From Runella defluvii (GTDB taxonomy: Bacteria > Bacteroidota > Bacteroidia > Cytophagales > Spirosomataceae): a stretch of DNA of 64,000 bases. Made by a program: the position numbers and the translations under genes. The notes below the pieces were generated by a model. That model saw nothing but the letters and a program-made list of their open reading frames with translations, had not been told where the DNA came from and ran no database searches. Each line of letters opens with the position of its first letter. The stretch's first letter is position 1. Location of the stretch: contig NZ_JACIBY010000006.1 in the NCBI RefSeq assembly GCF_014195535.1, forward strand, positions 310,001 to 374,000, in the 5' to 3' direction. Of this stretch, positions 25,519 through 34,399 are shown in pieces.

Positions 25519-27024
25519 CTAATAACCAGGATTTTGCTTCAATTTGCTATTGTTACGGATTTCAGCCGTTGGAATAGGGAACAGCAACTCACGGTCTTTG
25601 AGCGTAGGGCCGTAAGAAAACTTGTGACCCACGTAGTTTTCAAACTTCTTGGTTGTGACGTTGAAAGCTTTACGCAAACGCACCATGTCGTACCACGTTT
25701 TGTTTTCAAAGCTCAACTCGTACCAACGTTCCCGCCAAATGGCTTCTCTCAACTCTTCTTTGCTCAAGCCCTTCAATTCGGGTAATTCGGCGCGCTTACG
25801 AACGGCATTGACCGCCTCATACGCCGCCGCCGTTGGGCCATTTGCTTCGTTTGACGCCTCCGCCAATGTCAACAATACCTCAGCATAGCGCAATACCGTC
25901 CAGTTCAAGTCGCTGCTAGTGGTCGAAAGTTGGGCGGTGTTGTCAAAATGTTTGTACAAATAATAGCCTCCCAAATTACGCGTTTTGGTACGGTCGCTGC
26001 GCAACGAAAACGACGAATAGTAAAATTGCTTTTCAGCGACCCGCTTGTCTCCTTGTTCGTACGATTCCACAAACTCTTTGTTGGCAAAAATCGCACCCGT
26101 TTCGTCGGTATAAGCCGAAATACCTTGGTTGTACGGAATAATCGACGTTTGCCAGTTGGAAGGCAATACAAAGGCGGCAAATTGCACCATAAAGATGTTT
26201 TCGCCCGTATTTTTCTTGGCAGGATTGTGCAAGTCGTCGTACGATGGAAACAGGCTAAAGCTCTTCATCTGAACTACTTCTTGGGCTTTGTCAGCCGCTT
26301 TTTTGTAGTACTCAGCGCCTTTTTGCAAAGGATAGCCCGCCATCGTCAGATATACCGAAGATAGCAGTGACTTCACTGCACCCAACGAAGCGCGCCCCGT
26401 CACATCCGCATTGGGCAAGCCCGAAGCCTCAGCTTCTACCAAATCAGCTTCAATCAATTTATAAATTTCTTCGACAGATGCTTGTGGTGCGTACAAATCG
26501 GGTGATTTGAGGTCGATGGGGTCTTTAATCAACGGGATGCTGCCAAAAATGCGCACCAATTCGTAGTAGTACAATGCCCGTAAAAAACGTGCTTCGCCCA
26601 AATACCGCTTTTTGGCAGCCTCGTTCATCGTAATGCCAGGGATTTTGGCAATGGCCAAGTTGGCATTGGCAATGCCACGGTAGTGGTTGGTCCAGTACGT
26701 CGCCCCGTAGCCATTGTCGGAGTTGTTGACCAAGTTACGCACAAAAATACTGTTTTGGGCTTGCCCCAATTCAGTATTGGCCAAGCCCGTCGCAAATTCG
26801 AGCATCATCCAAGGGGCTCCTCCAAAACCTCCTCCCAGTACGTTGCGGAGGTTTTCGTAGATGGAGTTGACCACGCTTTCGGCGTGTTCGGGTTTGGTGA
26901 AATAGTTTTCGAGGGTGAAGTTTGAGCGGTCGGGTTCTTCCAAAAACTCCGAGCAACTTCCTGCCGATACCAATAGCGCTCCGCTAATTAACCATCGGCT
27001 GATATATTTTACTGTCGCGTTCAT
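25519..27024 (-). CDS. SusD/RagB family outer-membrane lipoprotein (second locus)
   Basis: 501 residues with lipobox SAGSC (Cys24). SusD/RagB features include 'SNFTLENYFTKPEHAESVV', 'EARFLRALYYYELVRIFGSIPL' (about 148-169), 'SSVYLTMAGYPLQ' and the C-terminal 'YELSFENKTWYDMVRLRK' and 'LLFPIPTAEIRNNSKLKQNPGY' regions. It should be the surface lid of the SusC encoded 34 bp upstream. Diverged from the other SusD here, so the loci probably bind different substrates; the ThuA and cytochrome genes downstream point to a neutral sugar. Confidence 0.95.
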   Translation of the reverse strand: MNATVKYISRWLISGALLVSAGSCSEFLEEPDRSNFTLENYFTKPEHAESVVNSIYENLRNVLGGGFGGAPWMMLEFATGLANTELGQAQNSIFVRNLVNNSDNGYGATYWTNHYRGIANANLAIAKIPGITMNEAAKKRYLGEARFLRALYYYELVRIFGSIPLIKDPIDLKSPDLYAPQASVEEIYKLIEADLVEAEASGLPNADVTGRASLGAVKSLLSSVYLTMAGYPLQKGAEYYKKAADKAQEVVQMKSFSLFPSYDDLHNPAKKNTGENIFMVQFAAFVLPSNWQTSIIPYNQGISAYTDETGAIFANKEFVESYEQGDKRVAEKQFYYSSFSLRSDRTKTRNLGGYYLYKHFDNTAQLSTTSSDLNWTVLRYAEVLLTLAEASNEANGPTAAAYEAVNAVRKRAELPELKGLSKEELREAIWRERWYELSFENKTWYDMVRLRKAFNVTTKKFENYVGHKFSYGPTLKDRELLFPIPTAEIRNNSKLKQNPGY

Positions 27025-27058
27025 GCTTGATTTCTTTTTAATGAAGGTGATACAACAA

Positions 27059-30000
27059 TTACAAACCGATATTTAACCCTACCATAAACACCCGTGGTTT
27101 TGGATAAGCGTACAAATCCACGCCTTGGTCAAAGGCCGAACCTGAGGTAGAAACTTCTGGATCATAACCTTCGAACTTGGTTCTGAGGAAGAAATTCTGT
27201 ACCGATGCAAACGCGCGCAAACGGTTCAAATGAATTTTCTCAATCATTTTGGTCGGGAAGCGGTACGACAACAACAGGTTACGTCCACGAATGAATGACC
27301 CATCTTGCACGCGGTCGGTGTCGTTGTTGGTGTTATATCCTGCCGAAACAGGGCGAGTTTGGGCGATGTTGGTATTCTGTCTTTCAGGTGTCCAAGCGTT
27401 CAATACCGTTTTGAAACTGTTGGCAATTCCCGTGCGGTCTTCGGCAGAGTGCTTGCTTCGGAACAGCACGTCGTTGCCGTACATAAACTGCAAATCCACC
27501 ATCAACTCTAGGTTTTTGTGCGAAAACGTGTTGGTCAATGTCCCAAACCCATCAGGAATCCCTTTCCCAATAATCACCCGGTCGTTGTCGTTGATAACAC
27601 CGTCCTGATTCACATCTTGGTACTTGATGTCCCCTGGTTTTTTCAAGTAACGTGCGGCTTCTGACTCCTCGGCCAAGCTCCACGTGCCTTGGTGAACAAA
27701 CCCAAAGAACGAACCCACAGGCTGTCCTTCGCGAATGATGGTCGAGCCGTTGAAGATGTCGGCGCCGCCCGTCAAGGCGATTACCTTATTTCGGTTGATA
27801 GAGATATTAAAGGCAGTGCTCCAGTTGAAATTAGGGGTTGCTACGTTCACGGAATTAATTCCCAATTCAATCCCACGGTTTTCCATGCTACCAATATTCT
27901 GGCTCACAGTTGTATAGCCGCTACTTGATGGCACAGGCGCGCTCAACAACATGTCGGAAGTCAGCTTGCGATAGACGTCAAATTCGAGGTTCAGGCGGTT
28001 GTTAAACAAACCTATTTCGATACCTGCATCCACTTGGGCCGTTTTTTCCCAACGCAAATCAGGGTTGGCCAAACGGTTGACCCCAATACCAATCTGACGC
28101 GTATTGTTAAAAATCACCGAGTAGTTGCCCAATCCCGCCAAGGCTTGATAGGCCGTAATTTCGGAGTTACCCGTCAATCCGTAGCTCGTGCGTAATTTCA
28201 GGTTAGAAATAACGGGGATGCCTTTCATAAAATCTTCGTCAATAACCCGCCACGCCAACGCCGCCGACGGGAATATTGCGTACCGATTGGACGAACCAAA
28301 TTTAGACGAGCCATCAATCCGTCCCGTGAAGGTCAACAGGTATTTTTCTTTCAAACTGTAGTTGATACGACCGAAGTAAGAGTTTAAGCCATAAGCACTT
28401 GTACTTGAAGTCGGCGCTACCGCAACAGCCCCTGCCCCTAAGTTATTGAACTGAAAATAATCATCTTGGAAACGTTGGGCTCTGGCTTGCGACGAGAAAC
28501 GATCAACGTGCTGCCACGCCAAACCCAACAAGGCGTTCACGGAGTGAATCGACTTAAATTTGGTATTGTAGGTCAAGTAGTTTTCAAACTGCCAAGAATT
28601 GTGACGTTCGTTGGTAATGTAGGCATCTCCTCCTTGGTTGCGCGAGATGTAGTTCAACGTCCGCCCACCGTAGTAATCGTTGCGCTGGTTGATGATGTTG
28701 GTTCCAAGCGTTGTGCGTAGTTCCAAACCTTTGGCCAACGTAATGTTGGTATAAATATTCCCCAACATGGTTTGGGTTTTGAGGTAATACAAACGCTCCG
28801 TCGCTACGTGGACGGGGTTACCGCCACCTTCCATGCCTGGGTAGTCTTCGTTTCCGCCCCAACGGCCGTCGGGATAGCGTACGGGGATGATTGGCAACGC
28901 CTCCAACACCTGACGCATGGCGATAATTCCGCCCCCGCCAAGTGGATCGACTTGGCTCTCGTTTTGGTCGTTATAACTCAACGCACCGCCCACTTTCAAC
29001 CATTTTTTGATTTGGCTATCCACCACAAAATGCCCCGAAAAGCGCTTCAACCACGAGCCCGTCATCAATCCGTCTTCGTTGCGGTAGCCCAAATACACCC
29101 CAAAGTTATCTTTTGAGTTTCCACCCGTAAACGACAATTGGTGGTTTTGGGTCAATGCTTTCCGAAACGACTCGTCTTGCCAGTCGGTGTTGTACAATGG
29201 CTTGCCGTTTGAATCAAAAAGCAATGGGTTGGTGCGTTTGGTTTTAGGATCAACGTACTTGCCGCCTGCCCAGCCTACGGGATCGTATTTCTTGGCATTT
29301 TCGTAGGCCACGTCTTCTATGCGTAAAAACTCTTCTGAGTTCAACAACGGAATTTTGCGGGGCAATACGCCCACGCTGAAATCGGTATCATAGTTGACCC
29401 GCCCACCGTCTTTACTTCCGCGTTTGGTCGATACCAAAATTACCCCGTTGGCACCCCGCGCTCCGTAAATTGCGGTGGCTGAGGCATCTTTCAATACCTC
29501 AATCGACGCAATATCATTGGCGTTGATGTAGTCCATGGGAGTGCTACCATTGGCAAGGTCAGTGGCGTTCAAAATCACGCCGTCAATCACATAAAGCGGG
29601 TTGTTGGCCACACTCACCGAGGTATTTCCACGAATACGGATATTGGCACGACCTCCAGGGCGACCTGAATTGACCGATACGTTTACCCCCGTAATGCGCC
29701 CCGAAAGGGCTTGGTTCAACGACGCCGAGGGGCGTTCTTGCAAGGCTTCGCCTTTGACCGTTCCAACCGAACCCGTCAAGTCTGACTTACGCTGCACCCC
29801 GTAACCTACCACAATCACCTCTTCCAACGACTTCGCATCGACTTTGAGCGCGATGGTTAGTTGGACTTGGTTTCCTACCATTATTTCTTGGGTAACATAA
29901 CCCAAGTAGCTAAATACCAACGTGGCATTATCGTTTGGGACTTCCAAGTCAAAACGACCGTCGGAATTGGTCGTCGTGCCACGGGTCGTACCTTTCACGA

Positions 30001-30487
30001 CCACACTAACGCCTGGCAATCCCGTACCAGATTCGTCGTTGACGACACCGCCAACTTTTCGCGCCAAGGGCGCTACCGCCTCGCGGGGTAACGCTCCCGA
30101 TGACGCAGGAACAGGAGCCGCTTCTTTTTCGGGCGTTAGAATAATTTGCTGCCCGATAATTTCATAACGTAGCCTAAGCGAGCGGGTGAGTTTCCCCAAT
30201 ACCTCCGAAAGAGGCTCATTGGAGGCAATCAGCGTGATTTTACGGTCGGCAGGAAGCGCCGTCGGACGGTAAGCAAAGCGGATTTTAATCTGCTTTTCAA
30301 TGACCGTCAACGCTTGTCTTACTCCTTGATTTTCAACGTGTACAGACACTTTTTGCTTGAGAATTTCTTGGGCATTGACTTCATTGGCCAACGACACACC
30401 CGTAAAAATCACCGCCAGCAGGCATTGTATCAGTGATAATTTCATAAGGTGGTAAAAGAGGGGTTTGAAACGTACCTTTGTTTTCAT
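27059..30487 (-). CDS. SusC/RagA TonB-dependent transporter with STN domain (second locus)
   Basis: 1142 residues. An extended N-terminus leads into a signal peptide (about 15-40, 'SLIQCLLAVIFTGVSLANEVNA'). The STN domain (about 50-120) reads 'VRQALTVIEKQIKIRFAYRP', the carboxypeptidase-regulatory-like domain (about 148-210) 'GVVNDESGTGLPGVSVVVKG', and the plug starts at 'EEVIVVGYGVQRKSDLTGS'. The barrel ends 'VFMVGLNIGL'. The STN domain again implies trans-envelope signalling through the adjacent FecR and ECF sigma pair. It is preceded by a 236-bp leader with a CACCAGC/GCTGGTG hairpin near 30589-30617. Confidence 0.95.
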   Translation of the reverse strand: MKTKVRFKPLFYHLMKLSLIQCLLAVIFTGVSLANEVNAQEILKQKVSVHVENQGVRQALTVIEKQIKIRFAYRPTALPADRKITLIASNEPLSEVLGKLTRSLRLRYEIIGQQIILTPEKEAAPVPASSGALPREAVAPLARKVGGVVNDESGTGLPGVSVVVKGTTRGTTTNSDGRFDLEVPNDNATLVFSYLGYVTQEIMVGNQVQLTIALKVDAKSLEEVIVVGYGVQRKSDLTGSVGTVKGEALQERPSASLNQALSGRITGVNVSVNSGRPGGRANIRIRGNTSVSVANNPLYVIDGVILNATDLANGSTPMDYINANDIASIEVLKDASATAIYGARGANGVILVSTKRGSKDGGRVNYDTDFSVGVLPRKIPLLNSEEFLRIEDVAYENAKKYDPVGWAGGKYVDPKTKRTNPLLFDSNGKPLYNTDWQDESFRKALTQNHQLSFTGGNSKDNFGVYLGYRNEDGLMTGSWLKRFSGHFVVDSQIKKWLKVGGALSYNDQNESQVDPLGGGGIIAMRQVLEALPIIPVRYPDGRWGGNEDYPGMEGGGNPVHVATERLYYLKTQTMLGNIYTNITLAKGLELRTTLGTNIINQRNDYYGGRTLNYISRNQGGDAYITNERHNSWQFENYLTYNTKFKSIHSVNALLGLAWQHVDRFSSQARAQRFQDDYFQFNNLGAGAVAVAPTSSTSAYGLNSYFGRINYSLKEKYLLTFTGRIDGSSKFGSSNRYAIFPSAALAWRVIDEDFMKGIPVISNLKLRTSYGLTGNSEITAYQALAGLGNYSVIFNNTRQIGIGVNRLANPDLRWEKTAQVDAGIEIGLFNNRLNLEFDVYRKLTSDMLLSAPVPSSSGYTTVSQNIGSMENRGIELGINSVNVATPNFNWSTAFNISINRNKVIALTGGADIFNGSTIIREGQPVGSFFGFVHQGTWSLAEESEAARYLKKPGDIKYQDVNQDGVINDNDRVIIGKGIPDGFGTLTNTFSHKNLELMVDLQFMYGNDVLFRSKHSAEDRTGIANSFKTVLNAWTPERQNTNIAQTRPVSAGYNTNNDTDRVQDGSFIRGRNLLLSYRFPTKMIEKIHLNRLRAFASVQNFFLRTKFEGYDPEVSTSGSAFDQGVDLYAYPKPRVFMVGLNIGL

Positions 30488-30723
30488 TAGATTTGAATGT
30501 TTTTGTTAAGAATTAGGCAAAAACACCTCCCTCACGTCTTTTACGAGACGCTTGCCGATCGACCAAAATCACAAGGGGAGGCTAACGGCACCAGCGGTGT
30601 TGCAACCACTGCTGGTGTTTCTTTTACATCAGGACGAACAACAGAACTGTTTCATAGTCGTAAATTGGGGTTAAGGGGTTAAGTAGAAAGGTTTAATAAT
30701 ATATCACTTTAACAAGTCGGGCA

Positions 30724-31803
30724 TCAACACCCTTTGCCATAAATAATCACCTGACCATCAATCAATTTATAGTCTGCATCAAGTACTTTACAAATAACTT
30801 CCAGCTTTTCAAAAAGGTTTTCGTCGGTAAGGTTAATGGTAAGTAAGCAGTTTTTCAATACTTCTTCATCATAAACCACCTCAATACCATAGGCTTTTTC
30901 TAGCGCTGCAAACACCAGAGGCGCGGGTGCTGCGTCAAAAACAAAGCGGGCCATTTCGGCGGGCGGCAATAGCAGTATAGGCGTTTCTACGAGTAGCTTT
31001 CGGATGGTTGCCTCACTGCGTACAAATACCGCTTTCTGGTTGGGGGTGAGCACAATGCCTTTACTTTCGGGATCTTGGCGAGGGTCGCGGCGGTCGGCAT
31101 ATACCGATACCCTCCCCGACTTTACCGCGACGGTCACGTTGGGGTCTTTTTGATAGGCCGCAATGTGAAAACTTGTCCCTAGTACCCTTGTTACCAAGCC
31201 ATTGGCAAAGACCAAAAAAGGACGCTTTGGATTTTTTTCTACGTCAAAAAAAGCACCTCCTTCTAAATGCACTTCACGCGTATCGTTCTGAAAACGACGC
31301 GGGTACTTCAAGCGGCTGTTGGTTTCTAATTCTACCCGACTGCCATCTGAGAGTTGAATGAGCATCATTTTATCCGATGAATTAACGGCCTCCATCCATT
31401 CTGGTAGTGCTTTGGTGGCTACTTCTGTTTTTTCGGCGGGGGCAATTTCGCCCCTTTGCCAAGCATAGCCCAAAGCCAGCACGACTACTGCCGCTGCCGC
31501 CCAACCTCCAACGCGCCAAAACCACGAATGTGTCCGCACGCTCGGCGTTGATTCTAACGTATCTATGCTATGCTCTATTCGCTCCCAAATCACGGCGGCG
31601 GTTACGCTTTCTGCGTTTGAATCGTGTAATTCTTGAAGCCCCAAAATAAGTCGGCGCGCTTCTTCGAGTTGATAATAACGTTCGGGACAATCTCGTAAAA
31701 ATTGTTGCCAAAAAGCATCACTCTCGGGCGTAGGCGCACAAACCCAAGCCCGAAAATACTCATCGGCGGCAAGTTCTTCGGCTGTAAATTGGTAATAGTC
31801 CAT
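30724..31803 (-). CDS. FecR family anti-sigma factor (second locus)
   Basis: 359 residues. Cytoplasmic sigma-binding part about 1-88; one membrane helix, 'VGGWAAAAVVVLALGYAW', about 92-109; periplasmic FecR domain with 'IQLSDGSRVELETNSRLKYP' and 'RVLGTSFHIAAYQ'; C-terminal STN-like region 'FVFDAAPAPLVFAALEKAYG'. It ends with a Gly-Cys dipeptide, an oddity of no known meaning. It lies between the ECF sigma gene (53 bp upstream) and SusC, the usual order for a Bacteroidota cell-surface signalling cassette. Confidence 0.93.
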   Translation of the reverse strand: MDYYQFTAEELAADEYFRAWVCAPTPESDAFWQQFLRDCPERYYQLEEARRLILGLQELHDSNAESVTAAVIWERIEHSIDTLESTPSVRTHSWFWRVGGWAAAAVVVLALGYAWQRGEIAPAEKTEVATKALPEWMEAVNSSDKMMLIQLSDGSRVELETNSRLKYPRRFQNDTREVHLEGGAFFDVEKNPKRPFLVFANGLVTRVLGTSFHIAAYQKDPNVTVAVKSGRVSVYADRRDPRQDPESKGIVLTPNQKAVFVRSEATIRKLLVETPILLLPPAEMARFVFDAAPAPLVFAALEKAYGIEVVYDEEVLKNCLLTINLTDENLFEKLEVICKVLDADYKLIDGQVIIYGKGC

Positions 31804-31856
31804 AGGTTAAAGATGTTCGATTTTAAAAAATAGGGTGTGGATAACGAGTTTCTCTG

Positions 31857-32489
31857 TTAGTAGAAAAAAAACATCGTAAGCGCCATCGAAAAAATTCGGA
31901 CGGTTTCGCGCAATGTTTTCAGGGCGGTGTAAATAAATCGGCAAGCTGATTGATAATTCACGCCCATCAATTGGGCGACTTCTTCGTTACTAAACTGGTG
32001 GGTAAATCGCAAATCAATGGCCTGTTGCTGGCGTGGACTAAGCGTTTGATAGCCCTCCCGCAAGCGTCGCAATAACTGCTCTTGGCGTTCGTCCGAAATC
32101 CATTGGTGCTCAATGGTGCCTGCTTCGTCGGCATTGTCAACATTATCAACGTTGGTGGCGGCATAAAACTCATCGCGCTGCTGCGCCCGCGTAATTTTAT
32201 TACGCAACGACCTAAACAAGTAAAATTTGATGGAATCGGTCTCACTCAGGCGAGTTCGGCTTTGCCACAATTCGATGAACAAATCGTGGATACTGTCTTC
32301 TATCAGGCGCGCATCTGAGGTAACCTTGTGCCCATAACGCACCAACTCTTGGGCATAAAGCTCATAAATCCGCTTGAAGGCCCATCGTTCTCCTTCGCGG
32401 AAAGCATCCCAAAGCGCAGTATGTGAATGGTGTGGAGTCACAGAACGTCGGATTAAGTAGTACAGTCGAATAATTTTCGATAGCTTCAA
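31857..32489 (-). CDS. ECF-type RNA polymerase sigma factor (second locus)
   Basis: Region 2 ('ALWDAFREGERWAFKRIYELY' in two parts, then 'LIEDSIHDLFIELWQSR') and region 4 ('SPRQQQAIDLRFTHQFSNEEVA' in two parts, then 'GVNYQSACRFIYTALKTL') identify a FecI-like ECF sigma factor. There is no ATG in a suitable place: the frame opens at TTG 32489 just after an in-frame stop, and a GTG lies at 32441 close to region 2. Either non-ATG codon may be the start; I keep the longer version (210 aa). The C-terminal 'VRIFSMALTMFFFY' is unusually hydrophobic. It should drive the second SusCD operon. Confidence 0.88.
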   Translation of the reverse strand: MKLSKIIRLYYLIRRSVTPHHSHTALWDAFREGERWAFKRIYELYAQELVRYGHKVTSDARLIEDSIHDLFIELWQSRTRLSETDSIKFYLFRSLRNKITRAQQRDEFYAATNVDNVDNADEAGTIEHQWISDERQEQLLRRLREGYQTLSPRQQQAIDLRFTHQFSNEEVAQLMGVNYQSACRFIYTALKTLRETVRIFSMALTMFFFY

Positions 32490-32857
32490 TTACTAATGCC
32501 AAGAATGCCGTTTTTTAATCCTATTTTTTCTCATTATTTTTTTATTTTTTTATTTCTACATTTTTTGGCCACGTAAAAATTCACATAACCATTTGATTTT
32601 CAAGCATAATCCACAAATGTTACGCCTCTCCGAGGCGTTTTGGGAATGGACATTCAACATCTACAAATGTTGCGCCTCGCCGAGGCGTTTTATATTTCAT
32701 TTTATTCGACATTTTGCACTCTAACTTCTACATTCATTATCCTACAAATGTTGCGCCTCGCCGAGGCGTTTTTGGGGATGGGAATTCAACCAAGGGTTTT
32801 TCTATTTTTCGTATATTTTTAAAATTTCACTAACTTGACTGCCTCACCCATCTTGTT
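32490..32857. other. AT-rich intergenic region with palindromic repeats
   Basis: This 368-bp gap divides the divergent sigma and EcsC genes. It has an AT-rich stretch (32515-32570) and the three palindromic repeats listed separately. Small ORFs that cross it are made of the repeats and show no coding character. A promoter for the EcsC gene may lie near 32801-32815 (TATTTTTC), but the match is imperfect. Confidence 0.6.
32613..32773 (+). repeat. three copies of the ACAAATGTTGCGCCTC hairpin repeat
   Basis: Copies at 32613-32641, 32663-32691 and 32744-32773. Each reads ACAAATGTT, then a hairpin (A/G)CGCCTC-n3-GAGGCGTTTT. The bases after copies 1 and 3 (GGGAATGGACATTCAAC and GGGGATGGGAATTCAAC) are also related, so the repeated unit is about 50 bp. 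The T-run after each stem would allow weak rho-independent termination on the plus strand, but the copies precede rather than follow a plus-strand gene. Probably a dispersed REP-like element. Confidence 0.75.
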
Positions 32858-33580
32858 ATGACCCCCTACGAAGAAACTATCGCAAAAGAACTTCGCCTCT
32901 GGCAACGCCAAATGCAGCGAAAGCCTTCCGCAGCAAATCGCCTTGCCAAAGCCACCCAAAAGTGGATTAATGGGTTGATTCCTGAGAAAATCCACGAAAT
33001 CATCACGACTACCATCAAACAAATGACGCGCGGCGTACTTTTTGGAGCGGAGTTTATCACGCCACTCCCTGCCCCTGTGACTAGCCTCGAAGAACAAGAA
33101 GAGGAGGTGCGGCGGCGCATTAGTTTTTACAAAACCGCAGGTGCAGCCGAGGGGGGTGTTGCAGGCGCGGGCGGCTTCTGGTTGGCTTTGGCCGACTTTC
33201 CACTGTTGCTTAGTCTCAAAATGAAACTCCTTTTCGATATTACGGCTTGTTATGGCTATCCCATCGACGATTATCGAGAACGGATTTTTCTTTTACACAT
33301 TTTTCAGCTGGCATTTTCGAGCCAAGAACGGCGGCGAGAGGTATATCTTCAAATCGTTGATTGGGAGGAAAAAAGTAAGCTTCTGCCCGAAGACATACAC
33401 GCCTTCGACTGGCGAACGTTTCAACAAGAGTACCGCGACTACATTGATTTGGCAAAAATGGCGCAACTCATTCCTGGCATCGGCGCTGCCGTGGGGGTGG
33501 TCGTGAACTACCAACTCATCGACAAACTAGGCAAAACCGCCATGAATGCCTACCGAATGCGGAAAGGTGTGGGAAAGTGA
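32858..33580 (+). CDS. EcsC family protein
   Basis: 240 residues of the EcsC family. Visible signature: 'AGAAEGGVAGAGGFWLALADFP' in the centre (two adjoining glycine-rich halves at about 91-112) followed by 'LLLSLKMKLLFDITACYGYP', and a second hydrophobic Gly-rich segment 'QLIPGIGAAVGVVVNYQLID' near the C-terminus. EcsC is named after the third gene of the Bacillus ecsABC operon; its biochemical role is unknown, with membrane association likely. Here it stands alone, without ABC transporter genes. Confidence 0.85.
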   Translation: MTPYEETIAKELRLWQRQMQRKPSAANRLAKATQKWINGLIPEKIHEIITTTIKQMTRGVLFGAEFITPLPAPVTSLEEQEEEVRRRISFYKTAGAAEGGVAGAGGFWLALADFPLLLSLKMKLLFDITACYGYPIDDYRERIFLLHIFQLAFSSQERRREVYLQIVDWEEKSKLLPEDIHAFDWRTFQQEYRDYIDLAKMAQLIPGIGAAVGVVVNYQLIDKLGKTAMNAYRMRKGVGK

Positions 33581-33584
33581 TGGA

Positions 33585-33655
33585 AAGGGCAAGAGGGGCA
33601 AAAGGCAAAGAGCAAGGAGCAAGGGGCGAAGGAAAAAGGGGCAAGGAGCAAAGGG
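33585..33655 (+). repeat. purine-rich low-complexity tract
   Basis: About 70 bases of almost pure purine with repeated GGAGCAA and GGGGCAA words, directly after the EcsC gene. No gene or terminator is apparent in it. It looks like slippage-derived simple sequence. Confidence 0.7.
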
Positions 33656-33710
33656 GTTAAACAGAAAACCCAAAACAGTAAACTGGAAACCCTAAACAGT
33701 TTCGTGCTGA

Positions 33711-33726
33711 GGGTTGCTCACAACCC
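33711..33726. repeat. GGGTTGCTCACAACCC palindromic repeat
   Basis: A 16-bp inverted repeat identical, on the other strand, to the copies at 51455-51470 and 51488-51503. It lies between the converging EcsC and response-regulator genes. Confidence 0.7.
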
Positions 33727-33766
33727 GAATCCTCGTGCCAAAAGCAAAACAAGAATTCTGAAAACA

Positions 33767-34381
33767 TTAGCCCGAAAGTAACCCCTGTTGCGCTGCTAAT
33801 TTGATAAGTGCAGCCGTGTTGGCCACCTCAAATTTCATCAGCAAATTTTCGCGGTGGGTCTTTACAGTAGCAGGACTCACAAAAAGCTTTTCTGCAATTT
33901 CATTGTTGGTCATCCCTTCCGAAATCAACCCCAAAACTTCCTTTTCTCGACGGGTTAAAAACGGCACTTGCACGGATTTAGGGGCTACCTCTTGCACATT
34001 CACATTCATGTAATACCCTCCCAAATGCACTTGCCGAATGGCTTTGACCAGTTCTTCTTTGGGTGAACTTTTAATCAAGTAGCCCATGGCTCCATTTTGC
34101 ATCATTCGGCTCACATGGCTCCGTTCGTTGGAGGTTGTGAGGGCAACACATTTGATGTGAGGTAGCTTATCCCGAATCTTTTTACACAACTCTACTCCGC
34201 TGATTTCGGGGAGGTTAATATCTAAAAAAGCGACGTCAACGGGCTGTTTTTTCAATGCTTCGAGGGCATCAATGGCGTTGGAGGCTGTACCTACCACACA
34301 AATATCCACGCAATCATTAAGAAGCGATTTCAAGCCTTCGGTAATTAGCGGGTGGTCATCTACTATAAATACGTTTATCAT
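33767..34381 (-). CDS. NarL/LuxR-family response regulator
   Basis: 204 residues. The receiver domain (1-120) has the acidic pair Asp8-Asp9, phospho-acceptor Asp54 in 'AFLDINLPEISG', and Lys in 'YLIKSSPKEEL'. The C-terminal LuxR-type helix-turn-helix reads 'LTRREKEVLGLISEGMTNNE' and then 'LFVSPATVKTHRENLL'. It should be phosphorylated by the histidine kinase encoded 18 bp upstream and act as a transcription factor; its targets are unknown. Possible targets include the exported-protein genes divergent from the pair. Confidence 0.93.
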   Translation of the reverse strand: MINVFIVDDHPLITEGLKSLLNDCVDICVVGTASNAIDALEALKKQPVDVAFLDINLPEISGVELCKKIRDKLPHIKCVALTTSNERSHVSRMMQNGAMGYLIKSSPKEELVKAIRQVHLGGYYMNVNVQEVAPKSVQVPFLTRREKEVLGLISEGMTNNEIAEKLFVSPATVKTHRENLLMKFEVANTAALIKLAAQQGLLSG

Positions 34382-34399
34382 CTCGAATCGTGTTTTGGG

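Noticed and set aside
32640-32822. 60-codon ORF before EcsC
   Set aside because: It is translated from two copies of the palindromic repeat, as shown by its repeated MLRLAEAF words.
33585-33655. Coding sequence in the purine-rich tract
   Set aside because: Simple-sequence composition without start codon or conserved frame.
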